The translations under genes and the position numbers were made by a program. The notes under the pieces are model-generated. The model did no database searches and was not told the DNA's origin. It worked only from the letters and a program-made list of their open reading frames with translations. Shown here piece after piece: positions 8,077 through 17,120 of a stretch of DNA of 64,000 bases; position 1 is the stretch's first letter; each line of letters opens with the position of its first letter. Source of the DNA: Halieaceae bacterium (GTDB taxonomy: Bacteria > Pseudomonadota > Gammaproteobacteria > Pseudomonadales > Halieaceae); assembly GCA_902518075.1 (NCBI GenBank), contig CABYEX010000004.1:5621-69620 (forward strand), given 5' to 3'.

Positions 8077-9792
8077 ATGTCGCGCTTTTTTGCACTGCCA
8101 CTGTGTATCACGCTGTTGTCTTTTACCCTTGCGGCCGCGGCGGCTCGCGCCGAACTCGTGGTGTACACGGCAGAGCTGATCCGCACCATGGAGCCCGCCC
8201 TGCCAACCGCCACCGCGGTCGCGGTACAGGACGGATTGATCGTCGCCGTAGGCAGCGAGGACACGCTTCAACCCCTCATTGAGGCTCGCAGGGGCCGGGT
8301 CGATCACCAATTTGCTAATGACATTCTGCTACCGGGGTTCATCGATCCTCACGTGCACCCTGCTCTTCCCGCGGTACTCACCCAGTTCCCGTTCCTGGCG
8401 CCCGATGACTGGTCGCTGCCCACCGGCGAATTCCCTGGCGAGACAACGCCGGACCGGTATCGCGCCCGCCTGAAAGCACTTGCCGCTCAGCACCGCGACC
8501 CCGCTGTGCCTTTTATTACCTGGGGCTATCACGCCCTGTGGCACGGTGAGATCTGGCGAGAGGATCTGAATGAGATGTTCGGGAACCAACCGGTGATGCT
8601 CTGGCATCGCTCCTTCCATGAACTGATTGGCAACGACGCGGCTTGGGCTTTGCTGGGTGTGGCAGAGGCCGATGCGCAATTAGACGAAGGCGCTGACTGG
8701 GCCCGGGGCCATTTTTATGAGAACGGGCTGAAGGCCGTCTTGCCCAAGCTTGGCTTCCTGTTTACACCACAGCGCTTTGGCGGAGGCATGTTCAACTTTC
8801 TTGCCATGCTGCATCAGGCCGGCGTCACCACCGCCCTCGATATGGGCACCGGCATCTATGGCAACCCGGTAGGTGAGATCGCCGGCGTCCGCGCCGCAGC
8901 GAACGCCTACCCGGTGCCGGTGCGACTCATCCTCACGCCGATCATTGTCGATTTCCTGACCCGCGGTAAAACTCCAGAGGAGGCGCTGGCGGAGATTCTG
9001 GAATGGCAGACCGCCAACGGCGACCGCGTAATGGTGGGCAATCACTTCAAACTCATGATCGACGGCGCGATTTTTTCGGGACTCGCCCAGATGGGCCCGC
9101 CCGGCTACCTCGATGGCCATGAGGGTGTCTGGATGGTGCCGGAGCCCATGCTACGCGCCTATAGTGAGGTGTTTTGGCGCGCAGGATTTCAGCTTCACGC
9201 CCATGCCAACGGTGATGCCGCCGTTGATCGGTTTTTAAGGCTGGTAGAGGGACTTCAACAAGACTTCCCGCGCCCGGATCACCGCTCCACCATTGAGCAC
9301 CTAGCCTACAGCACCGAGCAACAGAGCGCGCAATTGGCCAAGCTGGGCGCGCAGGCATCGGTGAATCCCTACTACCACTACATCCTCTCCGAGGCCTATT
9401 CGGGGGATTGGCTTGGCCCCGACCGCGCAGCACAAATGGCCCGCCTAGGGTCACTTGAACGCAACGGCGTGCCGCTAACGCTCCACTCTGACGCGCCCAT
9501 GGCGCCTCTGTCTCCCCTCACCTTGGTGTGGGCCGCGAGCGAACGCGAGACCATCAGTGGCGCAGAGGGTTTGGCAACGGAGCGGCTCTCGCGAGCCTCT
9601 GCGCTCAAGGCAGTGACTTCTGGTGCGGCGGCCGTGATGGGTCGCGAGAATGAAATCGGGTCTATCCGTGCGGGCAAACGCGCCGACTTCGTGGTGCTTG
9701 AGGCCGACCCCATGACCGTATCGGCCGATGCGCTGCGGCAGATAAAAGTGAAAGCGACGGTATTTGCAGGAGAACCCTACCCCACCCCGTAA
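8077..9792 (+). CDS. exported amidohydrolase (YtcJ-like, metallo-dependent hydrolase)
   Basis: A 571-residue protein with a signal peptide ending near ARA|EL. The amidohydrolase signature is complete: GFIDPHVHP (HxH) near residue 88, a Lys in NHFKLMIDG, a His in LHAHANGDAA, a His in STIEHLAYS and an Asp in LHSDAPM. The C-terminus has the typical IRAGKRADFVVLEADP beta-sandwich. YtcJ-like enzymes hydrolyse amide or related C-N bonds of small molecules; the substrate cannot be read from sequence. It starts 26 bases after the protease operon and may share its transcript. Its stop abuts the stop of the convergent hydrolase gene with no spacer. Confidence 0.88.
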   Translation: MSRFFALPLCITLLSFTLAAAAARAELVVYTAELIRTMEPALPTATAVAVQDGLIVAVGSEDTLQPLIEARRGRVDHQFANDILLPGFIDPHVHPALPAVLTQFPFLAPDDWSLPTGEFPGETTPDRYRARLKALAAQHRDPAVPFITWGYHALWHGEIWREDLNEMFGNQPVMLWHRSFHELIGNDAAWALLGVAEADAQLDEGADWARGHFYENGLKAVLPKLGFLFTPQRFGGGMFNFLAMLHQAGVTTALDMGTGIYGNPVGEIAGVRAAANAYPVPVRLILTPIIVDFLTRGKTPEEALAEILEWQTANGDRVMVGNHFKLMIDGAIFSGLAQMGPPGYLDGHEGVWMVPEPMLRAYSEVFWRAGFQLHAHANGDAAVDRFLRLVEGLQQDFPRPDHRSTIEHLAYSTEQQSAQLAKLGAQASVNPYYHYILSEAYSGDWLGPDRAAQMARLGSLERNGVPLTLHSDAPMAPLSPLTLVWAASERETISGAEGLATERLSRASALKAVTSGAAAVMGRENEIGSIRAGKRADFVVLEADPMTVSADALRQIKVKATVFAGEPYPTP

Positions 9793-10443
9793 TCAGCCGT
9801 ATTGCTTATCCGCCACGAAGGGGTTACCGACACGCTCTTGACCAAAGGTCGAGTCCGGCCCGTGGCCTGGGACGAAACGGATGTCGTCACCGATCGGAAA
9901 GAGCTTCTCGCGAATCGAGTGAATCAGCTGCTCGTGATTTCCCATGGGGAAGTCCGTGCGACCGATCGACCCCGCAAAGATCACGTCACCCACCCACGCG
10001 AGTTGGGTTTCCCGGTGCAAAAAAACGACGTGGCCCGGGGTGTGACCTGGACAATGAATCACCTCTAGCGTCTGCTCGCCCACGGTGACGGTGTCGCCGT
10101 CCTCTAGCCAGCGATCCGGCGTGAAGGGTTCCGCTCTCGGAAAGCCGGCCATCTCACACCACTCGGGAAGCTTGTCGATCCAGAAGCTGTCGCCCTGCTC
10201 GGGGCCCTCCATGGGCACTGTGAGCTTCTGACGTAGCACATCTGCTGCGGCGCAGTGGTCGAGATGTCCGTGGGTGAGCAGGATTTTCTCCACCGTGGCG
10301 TCCATTTTTGTGATGGCCCCCTCGATGCGATCAATGTCGCCACCCGGATCCACAATCGCCGCAAGGCCTGTTGCCTGACATTGGATGATCGAGCAGTTCT
10401 GTTGATAGGGCGTGACAGGCACGACCTGCACTTTTAGGCTCAT
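9793..10443 (-). CDS. MBL-fold hydrolase, glyoxalase II-like (YcbL type)
   Basis: A 216-residue metallo-beta-lactamase-fold protein. LTHGHLDHCAA carries the HxHxDH zinc motif, HCPGHTPGHVVF the next His, VGDVIFAGSIGRTDFP the bridging Asp, and FVPGHGP the last His. The short length, without the glutathione-binding C-terminal domain of GloB, and the IGRTDFP phrase match the YcbL/PA1813-type thioester hydrolases. It probably acts on S-acylglutathione or persulfide-like thioesters in the cytoplasm. The ATG overlaps the symporter stop (ATGA), so the two form an operon. Confidence 0.87.
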   Translation of the reverse strand: MSLKVQVVPVTPYQQNCSIIQCQATGLAAIVDPGGDIDRIEGAITKMDATVEKILLTHGHLDHCAAADVLRQKLTVPMEGPEQGDSFWIDKLPEWCEMAGFPRAEPFTPDRWLEDGDTVTVGEQTLEVIHCPGHTPGHVVFLHRETQLAWVGDVIFAGSIGRTDFPMGNHEQLIHSIREKLFPIGDDIRFVPGHGPDSTFGQERVGNPFVADKQYG

Positions 10444-11753
10444 GCGGCCGCTCCTGTTGTCTGGGGTTCCTCAAGGTCACCGCCATGATCAGCGTTGGGG
10501 TCGAGGTAGATATCCTGATCGAGCTGGCCTTCCTGATGCGCGACGATCGTGGCCACGGTGGCGTCCCCTGTCACATTCACCATGGTGCGCACCATGTCTA
10601 GGAAACGGTCTACACCGATAATCAGGGCAACGCCCTCTACCGGCAGACCCGCCTGCTGGAGCACCAGTGCCAATGTAATCAGCCCGACACCGGGTACCGC
10701 TGCGGTACCTATCGATGCTAGGGTGGCGGTCAGCACCACCATAAGGATTTGTCCGCTGGTCAGATCCACACCATAGACCTGAGCGATAAACACGGTAGCG
10801 ACCCCCTGCATGATGGCGGTGCCATCCATATTGATAGTCGCGCCCAGCGGCACTGAGAAGCCAGCGACGCTTTTACTCACACCCAGACGCTTCTCCACCG
10901 TGCGCAGGGTGATCGGCAAGGTGGCACCGGAAGACGCCGTCGAGAACGCAAAGGCCCACACCCGGCGCATTTTTTGCAACAGCACCGCGGGACTCAGACC
11001 GGTCAATGTTCTGAAGAGACTCGTGTACACCACCAGACCATGGAACAGGAGTACGCCAAGCAGGGTGAAGAAGTAGGCCGCCAGATCAACAATGGTGCCA
11101 AAACCCATGGTCGCGAAAAGCTTGGTCAGTAGCGCAAAAACGCCATAGGGCGCCAGCTCGATAAGGATGCCCACCATCTTCATCACAATCGCTTCCATGT
11201 CGCGAAACCAGTTCGCAATGCGCTCTCCCGCGTCGCCCGCCCGGGTCAGGGCGAAGCCCACCAGCAGAGCAAATACAATCACCTGTAGCATCTGCCCTTC
11301 GGCCATAGCTTTGAAAGGGTTGCTGGGGAAGATGTTAACCAGGGTATCGGTTAGCGGGGGTGCCGCCTTGGCCTCATAGGCCGCCGAGGACATTGCCTCA
11401 ACGCCCTTACCGGGGCCAATCAGCAGCGCCGCACTCAGGCCCAGCGTAACCGCCACGCAGGTGGTGAACAAATAAAGGCCAATGGTGCGGCCCGCAATGG
11501 AACCCATTCTGGAGCTGGTGCCAAGGGAGCTCATGCCACAGATGAGCGACACCATGACCAGCGGCACGACCAGCAGCTTCAGCGACGCGATAAAGATTCT
11601 GCCTAAGACGTCGAACAATCCCAGTATCACACCATTCTCGATAAACGCGTGTAGCCCACCCGCGGGATCCAACGCGCCCATCAGCCACTCAAGCAGAGAA
11701 CCGAGAACGATGCCCGCCAACATGGCGAGCAAGATGCGATTAGTCAGGGACAT
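10440..11753 (-). CDS. dicarboxylate/amino acid:cation symporter (DAACS family)
   Basis: A 437-residue polytopic inner-membrane protein of the GltP/DctA family. Recognisable family motifs are the serine-rich hairpin FSTASSGATLPITLR, the transmembrane NMDGTA motif (GATINMDGTAIMQG), and the C-terminal GVDRFLDMVRTMVNVTGD. These bind substrate and coupling ions in GltPh. The length is normal. Likely substrates are glutamate, aspartate or C4-dicarboxylates; the specificity cannot be fixed here. It lies between a Kazal-like lipoprotein gene and the hydrolase gene, all read leftwards. Confidence 0.92.
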   Translation of the reverse strand: MSLTNRILLAMLAGIVLGSLLEWLMGALDPAGGLHAFIENGVILGLFDVLGRIFIASLKLLVVPLVMVSLICGMSSLGTSSRMGSIAGRTIGLYLFTTCVAVTLGLSAALLIGPGKGVEAMSSAAYEAKAAPPLTDTLVNIFPSNPFKAMAEGQMLQVIVFALLVGFALTRAGDAGERIANWFRDMEAIVMKMVGILIELAPYGVFALLTKLFATMGFGTIVDLAAYFFTLLGVLLFHGLVVYTSLFRTLTGLSPAVLLQKMRRVWAFAFSTASSGATLPITLRTVEKRLGVSKSVAGFSVPLGATINMDGTAIMQGVATVFIAQVYGVDLTSGQILMVVLTATLASIGTAAVPGVGLITLALVLQQAGLPVEGVALIIGVDRFLDMVRTMVNVTGDATVATIVAHQEGQLDQDIYLDPNADHGGDLEEPQTTGAAA

Positions 11754-11754
11754 G

Positions 11755-12024
11755 CTATTCCTCGCAGGTTTCGGGGTGCCAGGCGGTTACGGTCACATCT
11801 GCGCAGGCATTACAGGGTGAGGCGTAGCCGGCCACCTCACCCGTGCTGCGTCGGGCACACACCGGGTCATAAATCATGGTGCAGACACTCGGTCGCTCGG
11901 CGTCGCAGGCCCGCCAGCCGCCAGCGCTAGGTGCAATGTCGCGACTTGGCGTTGAGGCACTGCACCCTGCCAACAGGATTGGCAGCAGCGTGAGAAAAAA
12001 CAGGAGCAACCGACTAATACGCAT
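11755..12024 (-). CDS. small lipoprotein with Kazal-like cysteine pattern
   Basis: An 89-residue protein. The hydrophobic N-terminus ends in LLAG|C (lipobox). The mature part has seven further cysteines in the order C..C..(DPVCARR)..C..C..C; the phrase DPVCARRSTGE...YASPCNACAD resembles the PVCG-x-DG-x-TY-x-N-x-C-x-A core of Kazal-type inhibitor domains, although the usual spacing is shortened. It could inhibit proteases at the cell surface or simply be a disulfide-stabilised envelope lipoprotein. The stop lies one base before the symporter ATG. Confidence 0.75.
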   Translation of the reverse strand: MRISRLLLFFLTLLPILLAGCSASTPSRDIAPSAGGWRACDAERPSVCTMIYDPVCARRSTGEVAGYASPCNACADVTVTAWHPETCEE

Positions 12025-12068
12025 CGGGCTATTGTAGGGAATCGCTCCCGCAATGCACCCCCGATCAC

Positions 12069-13094
12069 TCAGGCCAGCGACTCCCGCCGCACGACCAATT
12101 CATCGATGCGCACGTTCAAGGCAGAGGAAGCCTGCGTGACACGAAGCGGTGCACAGGCGCGGGCGAGCCGCCTGGTGGCCTCCGCCGTCATGGCCGGCAC
12201 CTGCTCGGCAATCCCCGCCATATCGTCGAGCCGGCCCCAGCAGTTGAGCGCAATATCACAACCTGCCGCCAGCACCGCTGCGGCGCGGGTCGGTATGTCT
12301 CCCGACAGAGCCTTCATATCCAGATCATCGCTGATCAGCAGCCCATCGAAACCCACATGTTGGCGAATTTGTTCCTGAATCACGGTAGCAGACACACTGG
12401 CGCAATACTCGGCATCCCACGCCTCGTAGATGACATGTGCGGTCATGGCCATGGATGCATCAGCCAATGCAATAAAAGGTGCGCAGTCGGCAGCCAACTC
12501 ACGCTCACTCACTGCCACCCGCGGTAGCGATTCGTGGGAGTCACTCAGTGCCCGGCCGTGTCCGGGGATATGCTTAATGACGCCGGCTACACCCGCGAGC
12601 TGTAAACCGGCCAGACAGGCCCGCCCCATTTTGGCTACGATCTCTGGCGTCTGAGCGAAGGCACGATCTCCAATGATGTCGTGGGCGTCTGGCTGGGGCA
12701 CATCGAGCACCGGCGCGCAGGTAACGTTGATACCCATCGCCGCCAGCTCCAGACCCAGCGCCTCATAATTGCACTGCACCCTGGCGATCGCGCGATCAAG
12801 ATCTGACGACACCGGCGAGTCCGATACGCCGACCAATGCGGCGGCCGCGGGCCACGCCCGCCAGTGAGGTGGCCCTAGTCGCGCGATGCGCCCTCCCTCC
12901 TGGTCGATCAGGATCGGCAAGTCGTCGCGCCCCGCCAGATCGCGCAGGGAATCCGTCAAGGCACGCAGTTGCTGGGGGTTCTCGATATTGCGGGCAAACA
13001 GAATGTACCCCGCGGGGTTGGCGTCTTTGAAAAACGACTGCTCGTCCGCAGTCACATGCGCCCCCGACAGACCAAAGATCACCGGTAGCATCAC
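12069..13094 (-). CDS. nagZ: beta-N-acetylhexosaminidase NagZ
   Basis: A 341-residue glycoside hydrolase family 3 enzyme of peptidoglycan recycling. It removes GlcNAc from GlcNAc-anhydromuropeptides in the cytoplasm. The NagZ signature KHIPGHG...DSHESLP carries the catalytic His and Asp of the flexible loop, LISDDLDMKAL carries the nucleophile Asp, and ILFARNIENP and LIDQEGGRIARLGPPH are family-typical. The start is either GTG at 13094 or ATG at 13091, adjacent codons following the stop of the SixA-like gene. NagZ complements MurU and AmgK encoded elsewhere in the window. Confidence 0.94.
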   Translation of the reverse strand: MMLPVIFGLSGAHVTADEQSFFKDANPAGYILFARNIENPQQLRALTDSLRDLAGRDDLPILIDQEGGRIARLGPPHWRAWPAAAALVGVSDSPVSSDLDRAIARVQCNYEALGLELAAMGINVTCAPVLDVPQPDAHDIIGDRAFAQTPEIVAKMGRACLAGLQLAGVAGVIKHIPGHGRALSDSHESLPRVAVSERELAADCAPFIALADASMAMTAHVIYEAWDAEYCASVSATVIQEQIRQHVGFDGLLISDDLDMKALSGDIPTRAAAVLAAGCDIALNCWGRLDDMAGIAEQVPAMTAEATRRLARACAPLRVTQASSALNVRIDELVVRRESLA

Positions 13095-13616
13095 TCAATG
13101 GCCCCCATCGCTTTGAGCCAGAGACTTGGGAAAGAGGTGATAAATGAGCTCGCCCTTCCCCTTGGCATCGGGCGCCTGCAACCACTCATGGATGCAGATC
13201 GAGAGCTCTGCCCAACCCGTAGTGGGGAGATTGTCCAGCGTACCCGGACCTACAAGGAAATTGACCAGTTCAGTGAACGCCGGGTTGTGACCCACCAGCG
13301 CGAGGCTGTCGGTGTCATCGGACTGCGCCGCGATCCACCGCAGCACCTCCCGGTAGTCAAAGGTGTAGAGCGTAGGTGCCATGATGCCATGCTGCAATTC
13401 CAACCCTGCCCAGCTTTGTTGCAGGGCGGCAAAGGTCTGCTGCGCACGCTTGGCGGGACTCACATGAAAGGTAATGGGAGACAGGCGAGCGCTCAGTGCT
13501 TCGCCCATCCGGGGGGCATCACGCCGCCCCCGTCCATTCAATGGCCGCTCAGCATCGCTCAGAGACGGGTCATCCCAGCTCGATTTAGCGTGTCGTAGCA
13601 AATAGAGGTTCTTCAC
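13095..13616 (-). CDS. SixA-like histidine phosphatase
   Basis: A 173-residue histidine-phosphatase-superfamily protein. LYLLRHAKSSW at the N-terminus is the RH(G/A) catalytic motif with the KSSW phrase typical of SixA-type phosphohistidine phosphatases, and SLALVGHNPAFTELVNFL carries the second catalytic His. SixA dephosphorylates phosphohistidine of phosphotransfer proteins; family members of this subgroup are often of unknown substrate. It is directly upstream of nagZ with no spacer, so they are co-transcribed. Confidence 0.85.
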   Translation of the reverse strand: MKNLYLLRHAKSSWDDPSLSDAERPLNGRGRRDAPRMGEALSARLSPITFHVSPAKRAQQTFAALQQSWAGLELQHGIMAPTLYTFDYREVLRWIAAQSDDTDSLALVGHNPAFTELVNFLVGPGTLDNLPTTGWAELSICIHEWLQAPDAKGKGELIYHLFPKSLAQSDGGH

Positions 13617-13637
13617 GCACTTCCTCAGAGACTCCCG

Positions 13638-14303
13638 CTATTCGCGGTATCGGCTCATCAGATCGGCTGCGGCCTCGACACCCAGCAAAACGTCCAATGC
13701 GGCCTTCTCATCGTCAACCACTTCAATGAAATCAGTCTTGTGCAGGTCAATCAACTGCCGGGACCCCAGCTGCTCAGTGAACCAGGTCAGCAACCCTGAC
13801 CAGAACGCGCTTTCGACCAACACCATGGGGTGACGAGCGCCGCGATCAGTATGAAAGGCGACCAGCAGCTCCAGCAATTCATCGGTGGTGCCAAAGCCAC
13901 CGGGAAAGATGACGAAGCCCCGGGAGTAACGCGTAAGCATCATCTTGCGGATCGAAAAATGATGGAAGTGTAGTTGATGTGTCAGGTGCGGATTGGGGGT
14001 TTGCTCATAGGGCAGCTCGATATTGAGGCCCACCGAAATGCCATTCGCCTCGCGGGCCCCTCGGTTCACCGCTTCCATGATGCCGGGCCCACCGCCGGTC
14101 AGCACCGGCAGACCGGCGCGACCCAGCCACGTTCCCAACCGCTCCGCGCACTGATAGGCGGCATCATCAGGAGCGGTTCGGGCACTGCCAAATACGGTGA
14201 CGCCGCGGGGTAACTCGCTCAATAAACGAGTGGCTACGGATACATCTGTCTGGATCTGCGCCAGCAGTTGGGCATCCTGTTCGGGCGGATTGAGCTCAGG
14301 CAT
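13638..14303 (-). CDS. LOG family protein (TIGR00730 Rossmann fold, nucleotide phosphoribohydrolase-like)
   Basis: I place the start at the ATG at 14303, giving 221 residues and an 8-base overlap with the end of tyrS; a longer frame would add 30 residues inside tyrS. Motifs GGGPGIMEAVNRGA and FPGGFGTTDELLE are the LOG/lysine-decarboxylase-like signature of enzymes that hydrolyse nucleoside 5'-monophosphates to base and ribose 5-phosphate. The larger size and extra C-terminal segment match the TIGR00730 subgroup with VFGSART near the N-terminus. It is co-directional with and downstream of tyrS. Confidence 0.85.
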   Translation of the reverse strand: MPELNPPEQDAQLLAQIQTDVSVATRLLSELPRGVTVFGSARTAPDDAAYQCAERLGTWLGRAGLPVLTGGGPGIMEAVNRGAREANGISVGLNIELPYEQTPNPHLTHQLHFHHFSIRKMMLTRYSRGFVIFPGGFGTTDELLELLVAFHTDRGARHPMVLVESAFWSGLLTWFTEQLGSRQLIDLHKTDFIEVVDDEKAALDVLLGVEAAADLMSRYRE

Positions 14304-15588
14304 CCTCAACGAGGAGGTGATACTTCTTTTTGCCAAAGCGCACGAGGAAGAACCGGCCATGCAGCGCTCGCTGCGGCGCCAGCGCCTCCTCACAGGTCAC
14401 CGTTGGTCCGCCTGTCACGGGCTGTCCGTTCACCAGAATAGCCTCTCGCGCCAGCGCGTCTTTGATTTGCTTGCCCGCCGCGACGCCGACCTGCGCCAAG
14501 AGCTGAGTAAATGTTGGCGGAACATCGCCCCTTTTGATCTTTTCAGCGGGCAGTCCATCCAAGGCCAATTGGGCAAGATCCGCCTCGCCCAGCGCGCTCG
14601 GATCCCCGGAGAACAGCGCCTCGGTAATGCGCTCGGCCGCGGTCAGTCCGGTGTCGCCGTGCACCAGACGGGTCACCTCTCGCGCCAGGATCTGCTGCGC
14701 CTCGAGCCGACCCGCGCGTTCCGCATCGGCCTGCTCAATCGCTGCAATCTCATCAACGGGCAAAAAGGTGAAGTAGCGGAGAAAGCGGTAGACATCGGCA
14801 TCCGCCGTGCCCAACCAGAATTGATAAAAGGCATAGGGGGAGGTGCGATTGGCGTCTAGCCAAATGGTACCCGACTCGGTTTTACCAAACTTGGTGCCAT
14901 CGGCTTTGGTCACGAGAGGCAGTGTTAAGCCGAAAACCTGGGCACCATGCAGACGGCGCGTGAGATCGATACCGCCGGTAATGTTGCCCCATTGATCGGA
15001 TCCCCCGATTTGCAGGCCACAGCCATGCAACCGATAGAGCTCTGAAAAATCGAAAGACTGAAGGATCATGTAGCTGAACTCGGTGAAGCTGATGCCGGCA
15101 CCCTCACGATCGAGTCGCTGGCGGACCGACTCCTTGCCGATCATATTGTTCACCGAAAAATGCTTGCCAACGTCGCGCAAAAATCCGAGCACATCGATGT
15201 TGGCCGTCCAGTCCAGATTGTTCACCACCAACGCCGGGTCATCGCCAACGAAATTAATAAACTGGCTGACCTGCTCTCGAATCTTTTCGACCCACCCCCC
15301 CACGACTTCGGGCGTATTCAGTTGTCGCTCCGAAGCCTTGAAGCTGGGGTCTCCAATCAAACCGGTGGCACCACCGACCAGGGCAATGGGGCGGTGACCA
15401 GCCTCCTGGAAGCGGCGGAGCACAAGTAATGGGACCAGAGAACCAATGTGCAGACTGTCCGCAGTGGGATCAAAGCCGCAATAGAGGGTGCGCGGCGCGG
15501 CGGAGAGCCACAATTCGATCGCATCCTCACCCGCGACCTGGAAAATTAGGTCGCGCGCGCGCAGGTCATCTAGGAGTTCGCTGGACAT
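14296..15588 (-). CDS. tyrS: tyrosyl-tRNA synthetase
   Basis: A class I aminoacyl-tRNA synthetase of 430 residues that charges tRNA(Tyr). The ATG at 15588 gives MSSELLDDLRARDLIFQV; a longer frame to 15687 adds 33 non-conserved residues. The HIGH-type motif is DSLHIGSLVPL, the tyrosine-binding phrase is GCGLQIGGSDQWGNI, and the KMSKS-type motif is TKFGKTESG. The C-terminus (about 360-430) is an S4 RNA-binding domain. The gene is divergent from mepM across a 185-base spacer that contains a perfect inverted repeat. Confidence 0.96.
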   Translation of the reverse strand: MSSELLDDLRARDLIFQVAGEDAIELWLSAAPRTLYCGFDPTADSLHIGSLVPLLVLRRFQEAGHRPIALVGGATGLIGDPSFKASERQLNTPEVVGGWVEKIREQVSQFINFVGDDPALVVNNLDWTANIDVLGFLRDVGKHFSVNNMIGKESVRQRLDREGAGISFTEFSYMILQSFDFSELYRLHGCGLQIGGSDQWGNITGGIDLTRRLHGAQVFGLTLPLVTKADGTKFGKTESGTIWLDANRTSPYAFYQFWLGTADADVYRFLRYFTFLPVDEIAAIEQADAERAGRLEAQQILAREVTRLVHGDTGLTAAERITEALFSGDPSALGEADLAQLALDGLPAEKIKRGDVPPTFTQLLAQVGVAAGKQIKDALAREAILVNGQPVTGGPTVTCEEALAPQRALHGRFFLVRFGKKKYHLLVEDA

Positions 15589-15677
15589 AATCGGCAGTGT
15601 GCTCTTTGCAAAAGCGGCGTCAATTTCGACTGAATCAAGGCGATGCGGGAGTATCCCATAAACCGCCGGCCATGGGA

Positions 15678-15708
15678 CCGGCAGCAATCCCGCATGGACT
15701 GCTGCCGG
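15678..15708. repeat. 9-bp perfect inverted repeat in the tyrS/mepM spacer
   Basis: The arms CCGGCAGCA and TGCTGCCGG are separated by 13 bases. No T-run follows on either strand, so it is not a simple terminator. It lies about 90 bases upstream of the tyrS start and 30 bases upstream of a -10-like TATAAT that faces mepM. It could be an operator or part of the tyrS leader. Function is unknown. Confidence 0.5.
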
Positions 15709-15736
15709 CGCTATCCGAAGCCGGGATCGGGCCGTA

Positions 15737-15742
15737 TATAAT
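15737..15742 (+). promoter_or_regulatory. possible sigma-70 -10 box for mepM-anmK
   Basis: A perfect TATAAT lies 31 bases before the mepM ATG. The expected -35 position has no good TTGACA match, so the assignment rests on the -10 alone and on position in a divergent spacer. Confidence 0.35.
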
Positions 15743-15773
15743 GCCGAGCACGTCAGCGCAACGATAAACCGTC

Positions 15774-17120
15774 ATGTCGCGTAAACCCGTCCCTCAAGGG
15801 GCCAAACCACTATCTTTGCCAGAGCCGCCACTGCATCGCCGTCCACTGATCTGGATGGCGATGGTAGGCTCCCTGTTGCTGGTCATGGGGTTGTCGCTGT
15901 TAGGGCCCGAGCAGATAGACACGACGATCGCCGAGGCGGAGGGTGATGCGGATGGCTCAGCCAGAGAGATGTTAGGCGCCAGTCCCGCGCCCGAGGTGAT
16001 CGAGGAGGCGCCGCTCAAACCTCAACGGCGAGACTTTATCGTGGGGGATGGCGACAACCTGAGCCTGATATTTAATCGCGCCGGCTTCACCGATACAGAT
16101 CTATATCGGGTGGCGCGCGACAACGACGACCGCTCCCTCAGGCGGATCTACCCGGGAGAGACAATCAGTTTCCAATCGGATACTGACGGTAATCTACTGA
16201 TGCTTCAGCACGTGCAATCACCCCTTTTGACAACGGTCTATGAGCGGCAGGGCGACGCCTTCATTGCCTCAGACCTCACGAGAGTCCCCGAGCGTGTCGC
16301 GCGGGATGTCTCCATGACTATCGACAGCTCATTGTTTATCGCGGGTAGCGATGCCGGTCTGAGCGACGGCATGATCATGGAATTGGCAGGCATTTTTGGC
16401 GGTGTAATCGACTTTGTCATGGACCCCCGCACCGGCGACACCATCCATGTGCTCTTCGAGGAGCTCGTGCTGGACGGTGAGCGCTACGACGACGGCCCTA
16501 TTCTGGCGGCCAGTTTTACTAATCGCGGCGAAACGTTTGAGGCCTATCGGTATACCGATTCAGAGGGTGACACCAGCTACTACAACGAAGTCGGCGTCAG
16601 CATGCGCAAGGCCTTCCTGCTGGCACCGCTCGATTTCACCCGCGTTAGCTCAAACTTCAACCCGAACCGTCTGCATCCCATTTATAAAACCCAGCGACCG
16701 CATCGCGGCACTGACTACGCCGCACCTCGCGGCACCCCGGTTTATGCGGCGGGCGACGGGCGAGTGATAGAGGCGGGCTATACCCGGCCAAACGGCAACT
16801 ATGTGTTCATTCAGCACGGGGAGCAGTTTGAGACCCACTACCTGCATCTGCACCGCCTCAAGGTGAAGAAAGGCGCGCGGGTGAAACAGGGCAACGAGAT
16901 TGGCACCGTCGGCTCAACCGGCGCAGCGACGGGCGCCCATCTGCACTATGAATTTCTGGTGAATGGCGTGCATCGCAATCCCCGCACGGTGCACAAGATT
17001 CTGCCCAAAGCGCGATCGCTTCCCGAGGAGGAGTTGCCTCGCTACCTCGCCTCGATTCGGCAGACCGGTCAGCAGCTCGCCAGCCTTCGCAATTCACAGC
17101 AAGTGGCCCTCGCCGAGTGA
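15774..17120 (+). CDS. mepM: M23 murein endopeptidase (MepM/YebA-like)
   Basis: A 448-residue envelope protein. One membrane helix near residues 26-45 anchors it. A LysM-like/OapA domain follows (FIVGDGDNLSLIF...IYPGETISF, about 84-140). The C-terminal peptidase M23 (LytM) domain has HRGTDYAAPRGTPVYA (HxxxD zinc ligands) and GAHLHYEF (HxH). All metal ligands are present, so it should be an active DD-endopeptidase that cleaves peptidoglycan cross-links during growth. The order mepM-anmK next to divergent tyrS is conserved in Pseudomonas. Stop overlaps anmK by four bases. Confidence 0.93.
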   Translation: MSRKPVPQGAKPLSLPEPPLHRRPLIWMAMVGSLLLVMGLSLLGPEQIDTTIAEAEGDADGSAREMLGASPAPEVIEEAPLKPQRRDFIVGDGDNLSLIFNRAGFTDTDLYRVARDNDDRSLRRIYPGETISFQSDTDGNLLMLQHVQSPLLTTVYERQGDAFIASDLTRVPERVARDVSMTIDSSLFIAGSDAGLSDGMIMELAGIFGGVIDFVMDPRTGDTIHVLFEELVLDGERYDDGPILAASFTNRGETFEAYRYTDSEGDTSYYNEVGVSMRKAFLLAPLDFTRVSSNFNPNRLHPIYKTQRPHRGTDYAAPRGTPVYAAGDGRVIEAGYTRPNGNYVFIQHGEQFETHYLHLHRLKVKKGARVKQGNEIGTVGSTGAATGAHLHYEFLVNGVHRNPRTVHKILPKARSLPEEELPRYLASIRQTGQQLASLRNSQQVALAE

